From contig CAJFGR010000012.1 of NCBI GenBank assembly GCA_904377845.1, positions 1-64,000 on the forward strand: a DNA stretch of 64,000 nucleotides. The letters are read 5' to 3'. The position numbers and the translations under genes are program-made. Of the stretch, positions 8,187-16,765 are shown in pieces (within the stretch, counting starts at the first letter, position 1; every line of letters begins with the position of its first letter). Under the pieces are notes generated by a model. It worked only from the letters and a program-made list of their open reading frames with translations. It searched no databases and was not told the origin of the DNA. This stretch comes from an uncultured Ruminococcus sp. GTDB taxonomy: Bacteria > Bacillota > Clostridia > Lachnospirales > Lachnospiraceae.

Positions 8187-9416
8187 ATGTCAAAAAAGAG
8201 GAAAGACAGGAAAGGAAGAATATTAAAAGATAACGAGTACCAGAGAAAAGACGGAAAATATGAGTTTAAGTATGAGGATACTGACGGTGAGAGAAAGTCT
8301 AAATACAGTTGGAGGCTGGTTCCTACCGATCCAACCCCTCCGGGGAAAAGGCAGGACTTGTCATTGCGCGAGAAAGAAAAGGAAATTCAGCAGAAATTGA
8401 ACTCGGGATTAATTGTCTCTCCGAAAAGCATAACTTTAAATGAGTTTTTTGATCTGCATATGCAGATCAGGACTTTTGCAGATGCAACAAGGGAGAATTA
8501 CCTTTATATGTGGAATCATTTTCTGAGGGATGATCTTGGAAAAAGACCGGTAACACAGATCAGGAAATCAGATATCCTGAGGTTTTATGCAAAGCACAAA
8601 GAAAACGGAATGGCTAATGGTACAATCCATATCTTTCAGAAGCTTTTAAGACCATCTTTTCAGCTTGCTGTTGACGATCATATTATCAATGAAAATCCTG
8701 CAGATGGATGCTGTAAAAATTATCCGGAAGAGGATGCTGATAAACCTGCATTAACAGAAGAACAGATGGAAATATTTATGAACTGTCTGGCTAAAATGAG
8801 AACAAAACAGAGATATGACCTGATTATCCGCGTTATGGTCGGAACTTGCTGCCGTATTGGTGAAATCGTAGGGCTTACATGGGATAATGTTGACATGAAA
8901 GAAAGAACGATAACCATTGATCACAGTATCTTATATAGAAAGATTAACGGAAAGTTTAAGTTCTATGCAAAAGAGCCCAAGACGAAAAAGGGAATAAGGG
9001 TAATCCCAATGACAGATGATGTCTATGAGTGTATGAAAGAACTCAGGAAAGAGCGTCTGAAACGTCCGTCTACGGTAGAAGTGGATGGGTATAAGAATTT
9101 TGTGTTTACTTCAATCAGCGGGAAACCATTGTATCCTATTAATCTGAACAAGATTTTGTACAGAATCGTGAGGGAATATAATGAAACTGCAGAAGAAAAG
9201 CTGCCACGCATAAGCAATCATATTTTCCGTCACACAGGATGTACGAGAATGGGAGAAGCAGAAGTGGATTTAAGTTCTATGGTGTATATCATGGGGCACG
9301 CAGATGCAAAGAGAATCCAGAAGACATATGATCATGTAAATCTGAAACGCGTCAGGAATCAGATGCAGAAACTCAATCATAAAAAGCCGGATGACAAAGA
9401 GGAAAAAACTGGATAA
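8187..9416 (+). CDS. int: Site-specific tyrosine integrase, Tn916 Int type
   Basis: A 409-residue tyrosine recombinase. It has a basic N-terminal arm-binding region of about 75 residues, a SAM-like core-binding domain (about 85-175) and a catalytic domain. The catalytic arginine is R223 in CCRIGE, followed by the H-x-x-R pair H345/R348 in HIFRH, a GHA histidine near 370 and the nucleophile Y381 in KTYDHV. The ATG at 8187 follows GGAAGAGGTG. Length and order (xis then int, then arm repeats) match Tn916-like conjugative elements. It integrates and excises the element whose body extends left of the window. Confidence 0.95.
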   Translation: MSKKRKDRKGRILKDNEYQRKDGKYEFKYEDTDGERKSKYSWRLVPTDPTPPGKRQDLSLREKEKEIQQKLNSGLIVSPKSITLNEFFDLHMQIRTFADATRENYLYMWNHFLRDDLGKRPVTQIRKSDILRFYAKHKENGMANGTIHIFQKLLRPSFQLAVDDHIINENPADGCCKNYPEEDADKPALTEEQMEIFMNCLAKMRTKQRYDLIIRVMVGTCCRIGEIVGLTWDNVDMKERTITIDHSILYRKINGKFKFYAKEPKTKKGIRVIPMTDDVYECMKELRKERLKRPSTVEVDGYKNFVFTSISGKPLYPINLNKILYRIVREYNETAEEKLPRISNHIFRHTGCTRMGEAEVDLSSMVYIMGHADAKRIQKTYDHVNLKRVRNQMQKLNHKKPDDKEEKTG

Positions 9417-9428
9417 GTGTACGCTGAA

Positions 9429-9480
9429 TTTACGACAAATTTACGACAAATGACTGTCGTAAAATAAGAATTTACGACAA
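9429..9480. repeat. Integrase arm-type binding repeats
   Basis: TTTACGACAA occurs at 9429-9438, 9440-9449 and 9471-9480, with an inverted copy carrying one mismatch at 9454-9463. A cluster of short repeats directly after int is where Tn916-type integrases bind with their N-terminal domain. The element end must lie between here and the ribU promoter at 9522. The core attachment site cannot be fixed without the left end. Confidence 0.7.
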
Positions 9481-9521
9481 TCTGCGTGAAAAAAGAAATT
9501 TCACAAATCCCGAAAAACCCC

Positions 9522-9550
9522 TTGAAATCGCGCTTATAAAGAGTTATATT
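9522..9550 (+). promoter_or_regulatory. ribU promoter
   Basis: TTGAAA (9522-9527) and TATATT (9545-9550) are separated by 17 bases. The transcript would begin about 15 bases before the FMN aptamer, so the promoter has stayed intact beside the integrated element. Confidence 0.65.
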
Positions 9551-9572
9551 AGTACACGTAAAAGGAATAAAA

Positions 9573-9699
9573 TCTTCGGGGTCGGGTGCAATTCCCAACC
9601 GGCGGTATAGTCCGCGAACTGCTCCATTGAGCAGCCGAACCGGTGACTTTTCTCAGTGAAAGAATTCCGGTACCGACAGTACAGTCTGGATGAGAGAAG
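9573..9699 (+). ncRNA. FMN riboswitch (RFN element)
   Basis: The conserved RFN blocks are present in order: CTTCGGGGTCGGGTG, ATTCCCAACCGGCGGTATAG, CCGAACCGGTG, AATTCCGGTACCGACAGTA and CTGGATGAGAGAAG. The variable P3 stem lies between the second and third blocks. It binds FMN and represses the downstream riboflavin transporter. A GCTGCC/GGCAGC hairpin and a strong terminator follow before the coding region, which indicates transcriptional control. Confidence 0.95.
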
Positions 9700-9760
9700 A
9701 AATTATAGCTGCCTGCTTATTGTGTAAGTGCCTGGCAGCAGTCCATTGTATGAGGAAATA

Positions 9761-9796
9761 GCCCCGGAAAATCGTTTCCGGGGCTTCATTTTTGCC
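9761..9796 (+). terminator. Intrinsic terminator of the FMN riboswitch
   Basis: GCCCCGGAAA (9761-9770) pairs with TTTCCGGGGC (about 9775-9784), loop ATCG, followed by TTCATTTTTG. This is the expression platform: with FMN bound the terminator forms and ribU is not transcribed. Confidence 0.85.
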
Positions 9797-9907
9797 GTAG
9801 TTCCTTTGAACTGCAGGGCAGAAACGGCTGATGGGTGAAATTTCCGTGAAGATTGCCTTTTTCAAAATGATATGCCGCATATGCGGCGGAAAAAGGAGAG
9901 AAGAAAG

Positions 9908-10546
9908 ATGAGTACAGAAACAAAAACAACAGTACAGTCACAGACAAAGGAGAGATTTGGTGTCAGGGCGCTTGTGAACATCGGTATGCTCGCTGCAATT
10001 GCAGTTATTTTAATGCTTTTCGAGATCCCCCTGCCGTTTGCTCCCTCATTCTATGAGATTGACTTCAGTGAGGTCCCTGTTATGGTAGGCTGTTTTGCAA
10101 TGGGGCCGTTTGCCGGAGCGCTTATCGAGTTCGTGAAGATCCTGCTCAACTTTGTATTTACAGGCACGGATACGGCCGGCGTCGGTGAGCTTGCAAACTT
10201 TATCATCGGATGTTCGCTCTGCGTTCCGGCAGGGCTGATCTACAGAAGGAAACGTACAAGGACGACAGCGCTTATCGGTATGGCAGTGGGAACGGTTGCT
10301 ATGACCGTGATCGGATGTGCAGTCAATGCTTACGTACTCCTGCCGACTTATGCTACGGCATTTGGTATGCCGATGGATGCGCTTGTGGAGATGGGAACTG
10401 CAGTCAATCCGAACATCACAAGTATTTCTACATTTGTGATTTTTGCAGTAGCGCCGTTCAATATTCTGAAAGGAGTGCTTGTATCAGCTATTGTATTTCT
10501 TATCTATAAGAAAATCAGTCCGATTTTCAGAATGCGTCTGTCATAA
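9908..10546 (+). CDS. ribU: Riboflavin ECF transporter substrate-binding subunit RibU
   Basis: A 212-residue membrane protein starting at ATG 9908 behind AAAAGGAGAG; a longer frame from 9872 lacks a binding site. It has about six hydrophobic helices and the RibU signature PLPFAPSFYEIDFSEVP near residues 42-58, which lines the riboflavin pocket. RibU captures riboflavin outside the cell and works with a shared EcfAA'T module, which is not in this window. The FMN riboswitch directly upstream supports the assignment independently. Confidence 0.93.
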   Translation: MSTETKTTVQSQTKERFGVRALVNIGMLAAIAVILMLFEIPLPFAPSFYEIDFSEVPVMVGCFAMGPFAGALIEFVKILLNFVFTGTDTAGVGELANFIIGCSLCVPAGLIYRRKRTRTTALIGMAVGTVAMTVIGCAVNAYVLLPTYATAFGMPMDALVEMGTAVNPNITSISTFVIFAVAPFNILKGVLVSAIVFLIYKKISPIFRMRLS

Positions 10547-10562
10547 AGTGATAGTATTAAAT

Positions 10563-10596
10563 AACAGCGCCGATGCATTTGATGCATTGGCGCTGT
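10563..10596 (+). terminator. Terminator-like hairpin after ribU
   Basis: A long imperfect palindrome with arms ACAGCGCC and GGCGCTGT around GATGCATTTGATGCATT. It has no strong T-run after it, so efficiency is uncertain. Confidence 0.5.
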
Positions 10597-10636
10597 GTCA
10601 TATATAAAAGTGTACAGACAGCCGGAAACAAAAAAG

Positions 10637-10665
10637 TTGACAACTTGGAAAGTTTGTATTAAAAT
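10637..10665 (+). promoter_or_regulatory. Promoter of the cell-wall hydrolase gene
   Basis: TTGACA (10637-10642) and TAAAAT (10660-10665) with a 17-base spacer, about 105 bases before the ATG, leaving an AT-rich leader. Confidence 0.6.
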
Positions 10666-10770
10666 ACCGCCTGTAACAAATTTGTAATATCTGTAATAAA
10701 AACGAAAATAATAACATATATATTTAAAAGACATTTGTAAAGATATTGCAATGAGTTAGAGGAGGAGTAT

Positions 10771-11457
10771 ATGAAATATAATCATAACAGGCGGATTTTT
10801 CGTATGTTTTATGCCGCCACGGCCAGTGTAACTTTGTTAACAGGATTTACAAGTCTGGCTGCAGAAAAGGATGTTCCCGTAAGTCTTCAGATTGCGGAAG
10901 ATGTGCGGGAGAGCGGAGCAGATCCGCAGGAGCCGGGAATTTCCTGGGATTTTACAGAAATAGTAAGCGGGGTTCAGGCAGACGCCGTAAATGAAACGAA
11001 AGCGGCGGCAGAGGCAGCTAAGGAAACTTATCTAAAGAAAGTGGAAGAGGAGCGGAAAGCGGCGGAGGAGGCTCAAAGACTTGCCGAGGAGAAAGCTGCC
11101 CGGGAAGCAGCGGCAGCCGCACAGGCAGCCAGAGATCAGGAACTTCTGGCAGCATTAATCTTCTGTGAAGCAGGAAACCAGCCTTATGAAGGTCAGGTGG
11201 CAGTCGGAGCCGTTGTAATGAACCGTGTGCGAAGCGGATCTTTTCCGAATACGATCACGGAAGTAATCTATCAGTCCGGACAGTTTACACCGGCTATGAC
11301 CGGATGGCTGGACTCCGTACTTGCAAGTGACGGATATACGGATTCCGCGATGCAGGCAGCGGCGGATGCGCTGGCAGGAAGCAACCCTGTAGGGGACTGC
11401 CTTTATTTCAGTACCGGTGGCGGAGGCTATCAGCTTGGTGACCATTATTTCAGATAA
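10771..11457 (+). CDS. Secreted SleB/CwlJ-type cell wall hydrolase
   Basis: A 228-residue exported protein. Residues 1-31 form a signal peptide (basic NHNRRIFR, hydrophobic core, SLAA cleavage region). Residues about 75-125 are an Ala/Glu/Lys coiled coil. The C-terminal 105 residues are a Hydrolase_2 (SleB) domain with its catalytic glutamate in LIFCEAGNQPYEGQVAVG and the terminal GDHYFR motif. Family members are lytic enzymes for spore cortex or peptidoglycan. The coiled-coil spacer is typical of cell-surface versions. The ATG follows AGAGGAGGAG. It is a single gene with its own promoter, 17 bases before an acetyltransferase gene. Confidence 0.88.
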   Translation: MKYNHNRRIFRMFYAATASVTLLTGFTSLAAEKDVPVSLQIAEDVRESGADPQEPGISWDFTEIVSGVQADAVNETKAAAEAAKETYLKKVEEERKAAEEAQRLAEEKAAREAAAAAQAARDQELLAALIFCEAGNQPYEGQVAVGAVVMNRVRSGSFPNTITEVIYQSGQFTPAMTGWLDSVLASDGYTDSAMQAAADALAGSNPVGDCLYFSTGGGGYQLGDHYFR

Positions 11458-11474
11458 GAAAGGAAAGACAAAAG

Positions 11475-11966
11475 ATGAAAATCTGTGTGAGAGGATACGA
11501 AAGGACCGATGCAGAAGCAGCGGCCGCAATATGGAATCAGGTAGTAGAAGATGGAGAGGCATTTCCGCAGATGGAACTGCTGACTGCGGAAAGCGGCGAT
11601 GAATTCTTCCGGGAACAGTCTTTTACAGGGCTTGCCTGCGACGCTGACAGCGGAGAAGTTCTCGGCCTGTATATTCTGCATCCTAATAATACAGGACGCT
11701 GCGGCCATATCTGCAATGCAAGCTATGCGGTCAGAAGAGACGTAAGAGGATGCCACATCGGTGAGAAGCTGGTAAACCACTGTATGCAGAAAGGAAAAGA
11801 ACTGGGATTCCGCATCCTGCAATTCAACGCAGTGGTTGCCAGCAATATATATGCGCTGAGGCTGTATGAAAAGCTCGGGTTCGTCCGGCTCGGTACAATA
11901 CCGGGAGGATTCCTGATGAAAGACGGACATTACGAAGACATCATTGTACACTACCACGTGCTGTAA
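11475..11966 (+). CDS. GNAT-family N-acetyltransferase
   Basis: A 163-residue GCN5-related acetyltransferase. The opening MKICVRGYERTDAEAAAAIW is the usual first strand and helix. Acetyl-CoA binding is marked by YAVRRDVRGCHIGEKLV near residues 76-92, equivalent to the V-x-x-x-x-R-G-x-G-x-G/A motif with HIG at the end. The later YALRLYEKLGF segment is the common C-terminal helix of the family. The substrate is unknown. It starts 17 bases after the hydrolase gene behind AGGAAAG, so the two are probably cotranscribed. Confidence 0.87.
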   Translation: MKICVRGYERTDAEAAAAIWNQVVEDGEAFPQMELLTAESGDEFFREQSFTGLACDADSGEVLGLYILHPNNTGRCGHICNASYAVRRDVRGCHIGEKLVNHCMQKGKELGFRILQFNAVVASNIYALRLYEKLGFVRLGTIPGGFLMKDGHYEDIIVHYHVL

Positions 11967-12050
11967 ATGGGTGTTCGCCGGAGATGACTTCCTGATGAGA
12001 AGGATCCGAAAATCAGACGGATACAGCAGCATCTTTTTAACAAACATGAA

Positions 12051-14300
12051 TTACAATTTCAGGTTTTTAAAGGCTTCCGCAAAGGCATTATTGATCGGTT
12101 CATTTGCCTCTTTTGCCTGTTTTCGCATATAGGCGGCCACATCTCGCTTATTTGCGCTTTTTCCTTCTTTTTTCTTACGTTCCTGAAAGGACGAGAGTTT
12201 CTCTTTATGTCCGCAGGAACATACAAATCTCTGTCCGTCACCTTTTCCCACGAGTTCCATTTTTTTATGACAGACAGGACAGCGGGCGTTGGTGCGTCTC
12301 GAGATGGTTTCGCGGTATCCGCATTCCCTGTCCTGACAGACGAGCATCTTTCCGTGTTTTCCATTTACTTCCAGCATAAGTTTTCCACATTGGGGACATT
12401 TATGTCTCGTCAGATTATCATGACGGAATGTTCCGTCGGCATTTTTGATTTCATTGATCAGGGCTTTTGTATAATCTGTAATCTCGGCCATGAATTTCCT
12501 GTCAGATTCCCTGCCCTGGGAGATAGCTTTCAACCGCATTTCCCACTGCGCAGTAAGTTCCGGGCTCTTCAGGTCGGCAGGTACAAGGGAGAGAAGCTGT
12601 CGACCCTTGGAGGTAATGTGAATTTCATTTCCTTTCTTTTCCATAAGAAAGCTGCCGAACAGTTTTTCGATAATATCGGCCCGGGTGGCAACGGTGCCAA
12701 GTCCCCCGGTTTCGTCCAGTGTACGCGCCAGTGTGCGGTCATGATGCTGCATATATCTGACAGGATTTTCCATTGCGGCGACCAGTGTTCCCTCTGTAAA
12801 ATACGCCGGAGGCCTCGTCTTGCCTTCCGTGACTGTCAGCGCGGTGAGAGGCAGTTCTGTGTTTTCGCGGATTGCGGTTAGAGCCTGATGCGCTGATCCG
12901 GTGAGATTTTCATCCGGCAGGCCTTGTTCCGTTCCGCCATTCGGACTATACGCCGGACCATCCGGCAGATCGTCGGCCTCGATATCTCTCCAGTCTGTAT
13001 CATAGACTTCACGCCAGCCTGCTTTGAGGATTACATTGCCTTTTGCGTGGAATTTCTCATTTCCGGTTATGCCGGTAACCGCAATTTCTTCGTATTCGCA
13101 TACGGGAGAGAGAACGGCGAGAAAGCGGCGCACGACCAGATCATATATTTTACGCTCATCGGCTGACATATGGTCCAGCTGGACAAACTGCTCGGTAGGA
13201 ATGATTGCATGGTGATCTGACACTTTGGCGTTGTTTACAAATGACTTGTCAGCCCGGATCTCCTGCATGGAAAGGCGGGCGGCAATTTTGCGGTATGGTC
13301 CGACTGCACAGGCTTTCAGGCGCTCTTTAAGCGTCCCTGTCATATCGCTGGTGAGATAACGGGAGTCTGTGCGGGGATAAGTGAGCACCTTATGGTTTTC
13401 GTACAGGCGCTGCATGATATTGAGAGTTTCCTTGGCGGAGAAGCCGTAACGCTGATTGGCTTCACGCTGCAGGGCAGTCAGATCATAGAGTGCCGGAGAG
13501 TATGCCTTTTTTGTTTTCCGTTTTACTTCGGCTATATGGATTCGGTTTCCTGCATTTTTGCGGATCTGATCGATTTTATTTCTGTCAAATGTACGGCCGG
13601 AGCCGGTCTGGGAGTCAGTCCATATGAAGCTGATGCCGCCTGCGTTTGCCTTCAGCCCGTAATATGGTTTTGGTACAAATTTTTTGATCTCTTCTTCTCT
13701 TGATGCAATCATGGCAAGAGTAGGAGTCTGTACTCTGCCGCAGGAAAGCTGGGCATTATATCTGCAGGTGAGTGCACGGGTTGCATTGATGCCTACTACC
13801 CAGTCCGCCTCAGCTCTTGCGACAGCAGCGTGATACAGATTATCATAATCTCTGCCCGGCTTTAGGTGGGCAAATCCATCGCGGATGGCCTTATCAGTTA
13901 CGGAAGAAATCCAGAGCCGTTTTAACGGTTTTTTATTTCCTGCCTTATCGAGAATCCAGCGGGCGACAAGTTCCCCTTCACGTCCCGCATCCGTTGCGAT
14001 GATAATATCCGAGATATCCTTTCGGAAAATCTGCTCTTTTACTGCGTGATACTGGCGGGATGTCTGGCGGATTACGACCAGCTTCCAGTGTTCGGGGAGC
14101 ATGGGCAGCGTATCCAGACTCCATGTTTTGTACTGTTCGCCGTACTCCTCAGGATCGGCCAGTGTGACAAGGTGTCCCAGGGCCCACGTGACCACATAGT
14201 CTTTTCCTTCCATATAAGAATTATTCTTTCTGCCGCATCCGAGCACACGGGCGATATCCCGTGCAACAGACGGCTTTTCTGCAATAACAAGATGTTTCAT
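12051..14300 (-). CDS. topB: DNA topoisomerase III
   Basis: A 749-residue type IA topoisomerase that decatenates DNA through a transient 5'-phosphotyrosine. The N-terminal Toprim domain opens LVIAEKPSVARDIARVLG and carries the DAGREGE metal motif near residues 102-108. The active-site tyrosine is in LTYPRTDSRYL near 309-319. Two zinc-ribbon-like segments follow: CPQCGKLMLEV with CQDRECGY, and CPVCHKKM with CSCGHK. The C-terminus is basic. It lies on the reverse strand, 21 bases after yitT, and its neighbours are chromosomal, so it appears to be the housekeeping topB rather than a conjugative-element copy. Confidence 0.94.
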   Translation of the reverse strand: MKHLVIAEKPSVARDIARVLGCGRKNNSYMEGKDYVVTWALGHLVTLADPEEYGEQYKTWSLDTLPMLPEHWKLVVIRQTSRQYHAVKEQIFRKDISDIIIATDAGREGELVARWILDKAGNKKPLKRLWISSVTDKAIRDGFAHLKPGRDYDNLYHAAVARAEADWVVGINATRALTCRYNAQLSCGRVQTPTLAMIASREEEIKKFVPKPYYGLKANAGGISFIWTDSQTGSGRTFDRNKIDQIRKNAGNRIHIAEVKRKTKKAYSPALYDLTALQREANQRYGFSAKETLNIMQRLYENHKVLTYPRTDSRYLTSDMTGTLKERLKACAVGPYRKIAARLSMQEIRADKSFVNNAKVSDHHAIIPTEQFVQLDHMSADERKIYDLVVRRFLAVLSPVCEYEEIAVTGITGNEKFHAKGNVILKAGWREVYDTDWRDIEADDLPDGPAYSPNGGTEQGLPDENLTGSAHQALTAIRENTELPLTALTVTEGKTRPPAYFTEGTLVAAMENPVRYMQHHDRTLARTLDETGGLGTVATRADIIEKLFGSFLMEKKGNEIHITSKGRQLLSLVPADLKSPELTAQWEMRLKAISQGRESDRKFMAEITDYTKALINEIKNADGTFRHDNLTRHKCPQCGKLMLEVNGKHGKMLVCQDRECGYRETISRRTNARCPVCHKKMELVGKGDGQRFVCSCGHKEKLSSFQERKKKEGKSANKRDVAAYMRKQAKEANEPINNAFAEAFKNLKL

Positions 14301-14321
14301 TTCTATAGTTCTCCGTTTATT

Positions 14322-15164
14322 TTATATACTGTGGAATCCTTTACCGATGATCTCGCTTGTATTTGAAATAAGGATAAATGCTTCCGGATCATTCTGGCGG
14401 ATATAGTTCCTCAGGCGGACAGCCTGTACACGGTTCAGGGCCGTGAAAATGATGTATTTATCCTTGCCGGAATAAGCTCCTTTGGCATGGCATACGCTGG
14501 CGCTTCTTGTCAGAGTATGTACGATAAAATCACAGATCGGTTCAGGATTGTCGCACACAACATTGAAATACTTGGACAGGTTGAAACTTTCGATAAAGTT
14601 ATCGATCATGAAGGAGCGGATTGCAAGGCCGAGTACCGAGTAAAGCCCGGTCTCCACATCAAATATAAAGAAGCCGGCGGCGGTGATTAATGCATCGGAA
14701 ATCACGAGCGCACGCCCGATATCAAAACTGGAATATTTTTTGAGAATCATGGCTATGATATCCGTGCCGCCGCTGGAAGCGCCGATATTAAACAGGATGG
14801 CCGAGCCGAGAGCCGGAAGTGCTATGGCAAAGCAAAGTTCCAGCATGGGCTGTTCTGTGAGCGGACTGGTCATCGGCCAGATTCTCTCCATCGCCGAAAG
14901 GGCTACAGAGAGAAGGATGCTGCAGTATGCTGTTTTGGCAGCAAATTTTTTCCCAAGAATAATAAGTCCGATAAACAACAGGATCATGCTCATGACAAGG
15001 TTGAAGTCACTGGCGGAAATAAAACCTGTCTTCGCTACCAGTACGGCAAGACCGGTGATTCCTCCGAATGTAAAGTTGTTCGTGAATTTGAAAAAATAAG
15101 TTCCGAATGCGATGAGAAGTGTGCTGAAGGTCAGCATGGAAAAATATTTCAGCTTGTCTTTCAT
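14322..15164 (-). CDS. YitT family (DUF161/DUF2179) membrane protein
   Basis: A 280-residue integral membrane protein with five to six hydrophobic segments in residues 10-195, including the family segment GASSGGTDIIAMILKKYSS. It ends in a soluble DUF2179 domain (about 215-275) with VQAVRLRNYIRQNDPEAF. The family is widespread in Firmicutes with no settled function; transport has been suggested. The ATG at 15164 follows GGGGGAGCAGAAGA. It is transcribed leftwards with topB from a promoter at 15228-15256. Confidence 0.9.
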   Translation of the reverse strand: MKDKLKYFSMLTFSTLLIAFGTYFFKFTNNFTFGGITGLAVLVAKTGFISASDFNLVMSMILLFIGLIILGKKFAAKTAYCSILLSVALSAMERIWPMTSPLTEQPMLELCFAIALPALGSAILFNIGASSGGTDIIAMILKKYSSFDIGRALVISDALITAAGFFIFDVETGLYSVLGLAIRSFMIDNFIESFNLSKYFNVVCDNPEPICDFIVHTLTRSASVCHAKGAYSGKDKYIIFTALNRVQAVRLRNYIRQNDPEAFILISNTSEIIGKGFHSI

Positions 15165-15227
15165 TCTTCTGCTCCCCCTGTTTCCCGTAATGTATTCTGT
15201 CGTTCTGATTTCCGTGCTTCTAATCGA

Positions 15228-15256
15228 ATTGTAATCTCTGGAATATGAAAAGTCAA
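15228..15256 (-). promoter_or_regulatory. Promoter of yitT-topB
   Basis: On the reverse strand TTGACT (complement of 15251-15256) and TACAAT (complement of 15228-15233) are 17 bases apart, 64 bases before the yitT start. Confidence 0.7.
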
Positions 15257-15327
15257 CGCATTAAGAACGGAAGCCGGGGAAATAATATTTGCATGGTTAC
15301 AGTTCACTTAAAAGGAGGTTGATCGGG

Positions 15328-16617
15328 GTGGAACAGCTGGACGCAAAGCTGCCGGTTCGTGATATATATGCAAGAAAAATACTGGATTGCCGGGGGAATC
15401 CGACTGTGGAGGCCGAAGTGCTTGCGGGAGAGAATATTGTAGGAAGAGCCTCGGCACCGTCAGGCCTTATATGCGGGGATGACACAGGATCAGATGTGGG
15501 AAAATACTGCCCGGATAAGATATCTGAGATGGCAGATCGTATGGTTGAGAACATTAATACCTGTATTGCACAGGAACTGATCGGAAAAAATGTATTCGAT
15601 CAGGAAGAGATCGACAGGACAATGAGCCGTCTGGACGGAACGGAAAACATGAGTGTAATGGGAGCGGGAGCGGTCTTGTGTGTGTCCGCGGCAGCGGCCA
15701 ATGCGGCGGCGGCAGCGCTGGGACAGCCTCTGTACAGGTATCTGGGAGGAGTTCAGGCAAAGCGGATTCCGGTACCCGCCGTGCCGGTGATATGCGGCAG
15801 AACATCCGGGAGCGGAATGGACTTCCAGGAGCTTCTGATCGTTCCGTCTTCGAGTGATACGCTGTGGCGGCAGATCGAAATCTGTGGGGAAATATCCCTG
15901 ATGCTGGGAAAGGTAACTGCAGTACGGGATATCCCGGCGGTGGGCACAGATGGCAGAGGATACGTATTGGCAGTGCCGGATATAAAAGAGAATATGAGGC
16001 TTCTCAGGGCGGCGGCAGAACAGGCGGGATACCGCTGGGCAAAAGATATCACAGTTGCTGTGAATGCAGCAGCAGAGACATTATATGACAGACAAAGAAA
16101 AACATATTATTTCTTTTCTGAGAGCGAGAAAAAGGGGCGGGAGATATGTCGGAATACACAGGAAATGATCGACTATTATGAAGAGCTTATATCTGAGTTC
16201 CCGGTTTCTTCCATCGAAGATCCGCTGGACCGGGAGGACTGGGACGGATGGGCAAAACTTACGGAACAGCTGGGAGAAAGGATACAGATTGTAGGAAACA
16301 GGATCTTCCGCGGCGATATAAAGAATCTGGAACGGGGGATCCGCACAGGTGCTGCCAATGCAGTTTATATCAGGGCCGGGCAGCAGGGAACTCTTACAGG
16401 GCTGTCCGATCTGCTGAAAACGGCACGTGAGGCGGGATACAGTGTGATTGCCGGACACAACTGCGGAGAAACAGCAGATACTGCGGCGGCTGATCTCGCC
16501 GTGGCATTTGGTGCGGCACAGATACGGTTCGGCGCACCGCTTTGTATGGAAAATGCAGAAAAATATAACCGCTTGTTTCGAATTGCAGAACGGGTCGGAA
16601 AAACGGGTGACAGATAA
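15328..16617 (+). CDS. Enolase-like protein with substituted active site
   Basis: A 429-residue homologue of enolase over its full usual length, starting at GTG 15328 behind AAAGGAGG; the frame is open further upstream but has no other binding site. Fold landmarks are clear: ILDCRGNPTVEAEV, GAGAVLCVSAAAANAAA, DYYEELISEFPVSSIEDPL and GHNCGETADT. Against yeast enolase numbering, metal ligands D246 and D320 are Asn (N246, N324), catalytic K345 and K396 are Arg (R349, R400), and E211 is Asp (D208). The mobile-loop histidine is lost. E168, E297 and H377 remain. Normal 2-phosphoglycerate dehydration is therefore unlikely. It is a single gene, and the true enolase must be elsewhere. Confidence 0.85.
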   Translation: MEQLDAKLPVRDIYARKILDCRGNPTVEAEVLAGENIVGRASAPSGLICGDDTGSDVGKYCPDKISEMADRMVENINTCIAQELIGKNVFDQEEIDRTMSRLDGTENMSVMGAGAVLCVSAAAANAAAAALGQPLYRYLGGVQAKRIPVPAVPVICGRTSGSGMDFQELLIVPSSSDTLWRQIEICGEISLMLGKVTAVRDIPAVGTDGRGYVLAVPDIKENMRLLRAAAEQAGYRWAKDITVAVNAAAETLYDRQRKTYYFFSESEKKGREICRNTQEMIDYYEELISEFPVSSIEDPLDREDWDGWAKLTEQLGERIQIVGNRIFRGDIKNLERGIRTGAANAVYIRAGQQGTLTGLSDLLKTAREAGYSVIAGHNCGETADTAAADLAVAFGAAQIRFGAPLCMENAEKYNRLFRIAERVGKTGDR

Positions 16618-16622
16618 ATATA

Positions 16623-16672
16623 TTGACAGTATGGCATGGGTTTTGTATTATTGTACTAAATACACAGTACAA
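16623..16672 (+). promoter_or_regulatory. Promoter with overlapping palindromic operator
   Basis: TTGACA (16623-16628) and TATTAT (16646-16651) with a 17-base spacer form a strong promoter. TTGTACT (16651-16657) and AGTACAA (16666-16672) make a perfect 7-bp inverted repeat over the expected transcription start, a typical repressor site. The repressor is not identifiable here. Confidence 0.65.
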
Positions 16673-16765
16673 ACATAAGGCAAGATGGGGAGATGGCTGA
16701 AGCCGGAGAGCTGCTTGAAGAAAACTCTCCGGTTGGAAGCATATTTTCCCGGCAAAGGAGGAAGT

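Noticed and set aside
9573-9796. Attachment site inside the FMN riboswitch
   Set aside because: All RFN blocks and the expression platform are intact and the promoter lies upstream, so insertion must have occurred before 9522.
12207-12881. Open frame on the forward strand opposite topB
   Set aside because: It lies entirely antisense to a well-conserved topoisomerase gene, has no ribosome binding site and its residues form no recognisable family.
12051-14300. topB as part of a conjugative element
   Set aside because: Topoisomerase III often marks conjugative elements, but the neighbours here (ribU, GNAT, yitT) are chromosomal and the element ends near 9500.
15328-16617. Housekeeping glycolytic enolase
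   Set aside because: Both key lysines, two metal ligands and the loop histidine are substituted, so this cannot be assigned as a functional eno gene.
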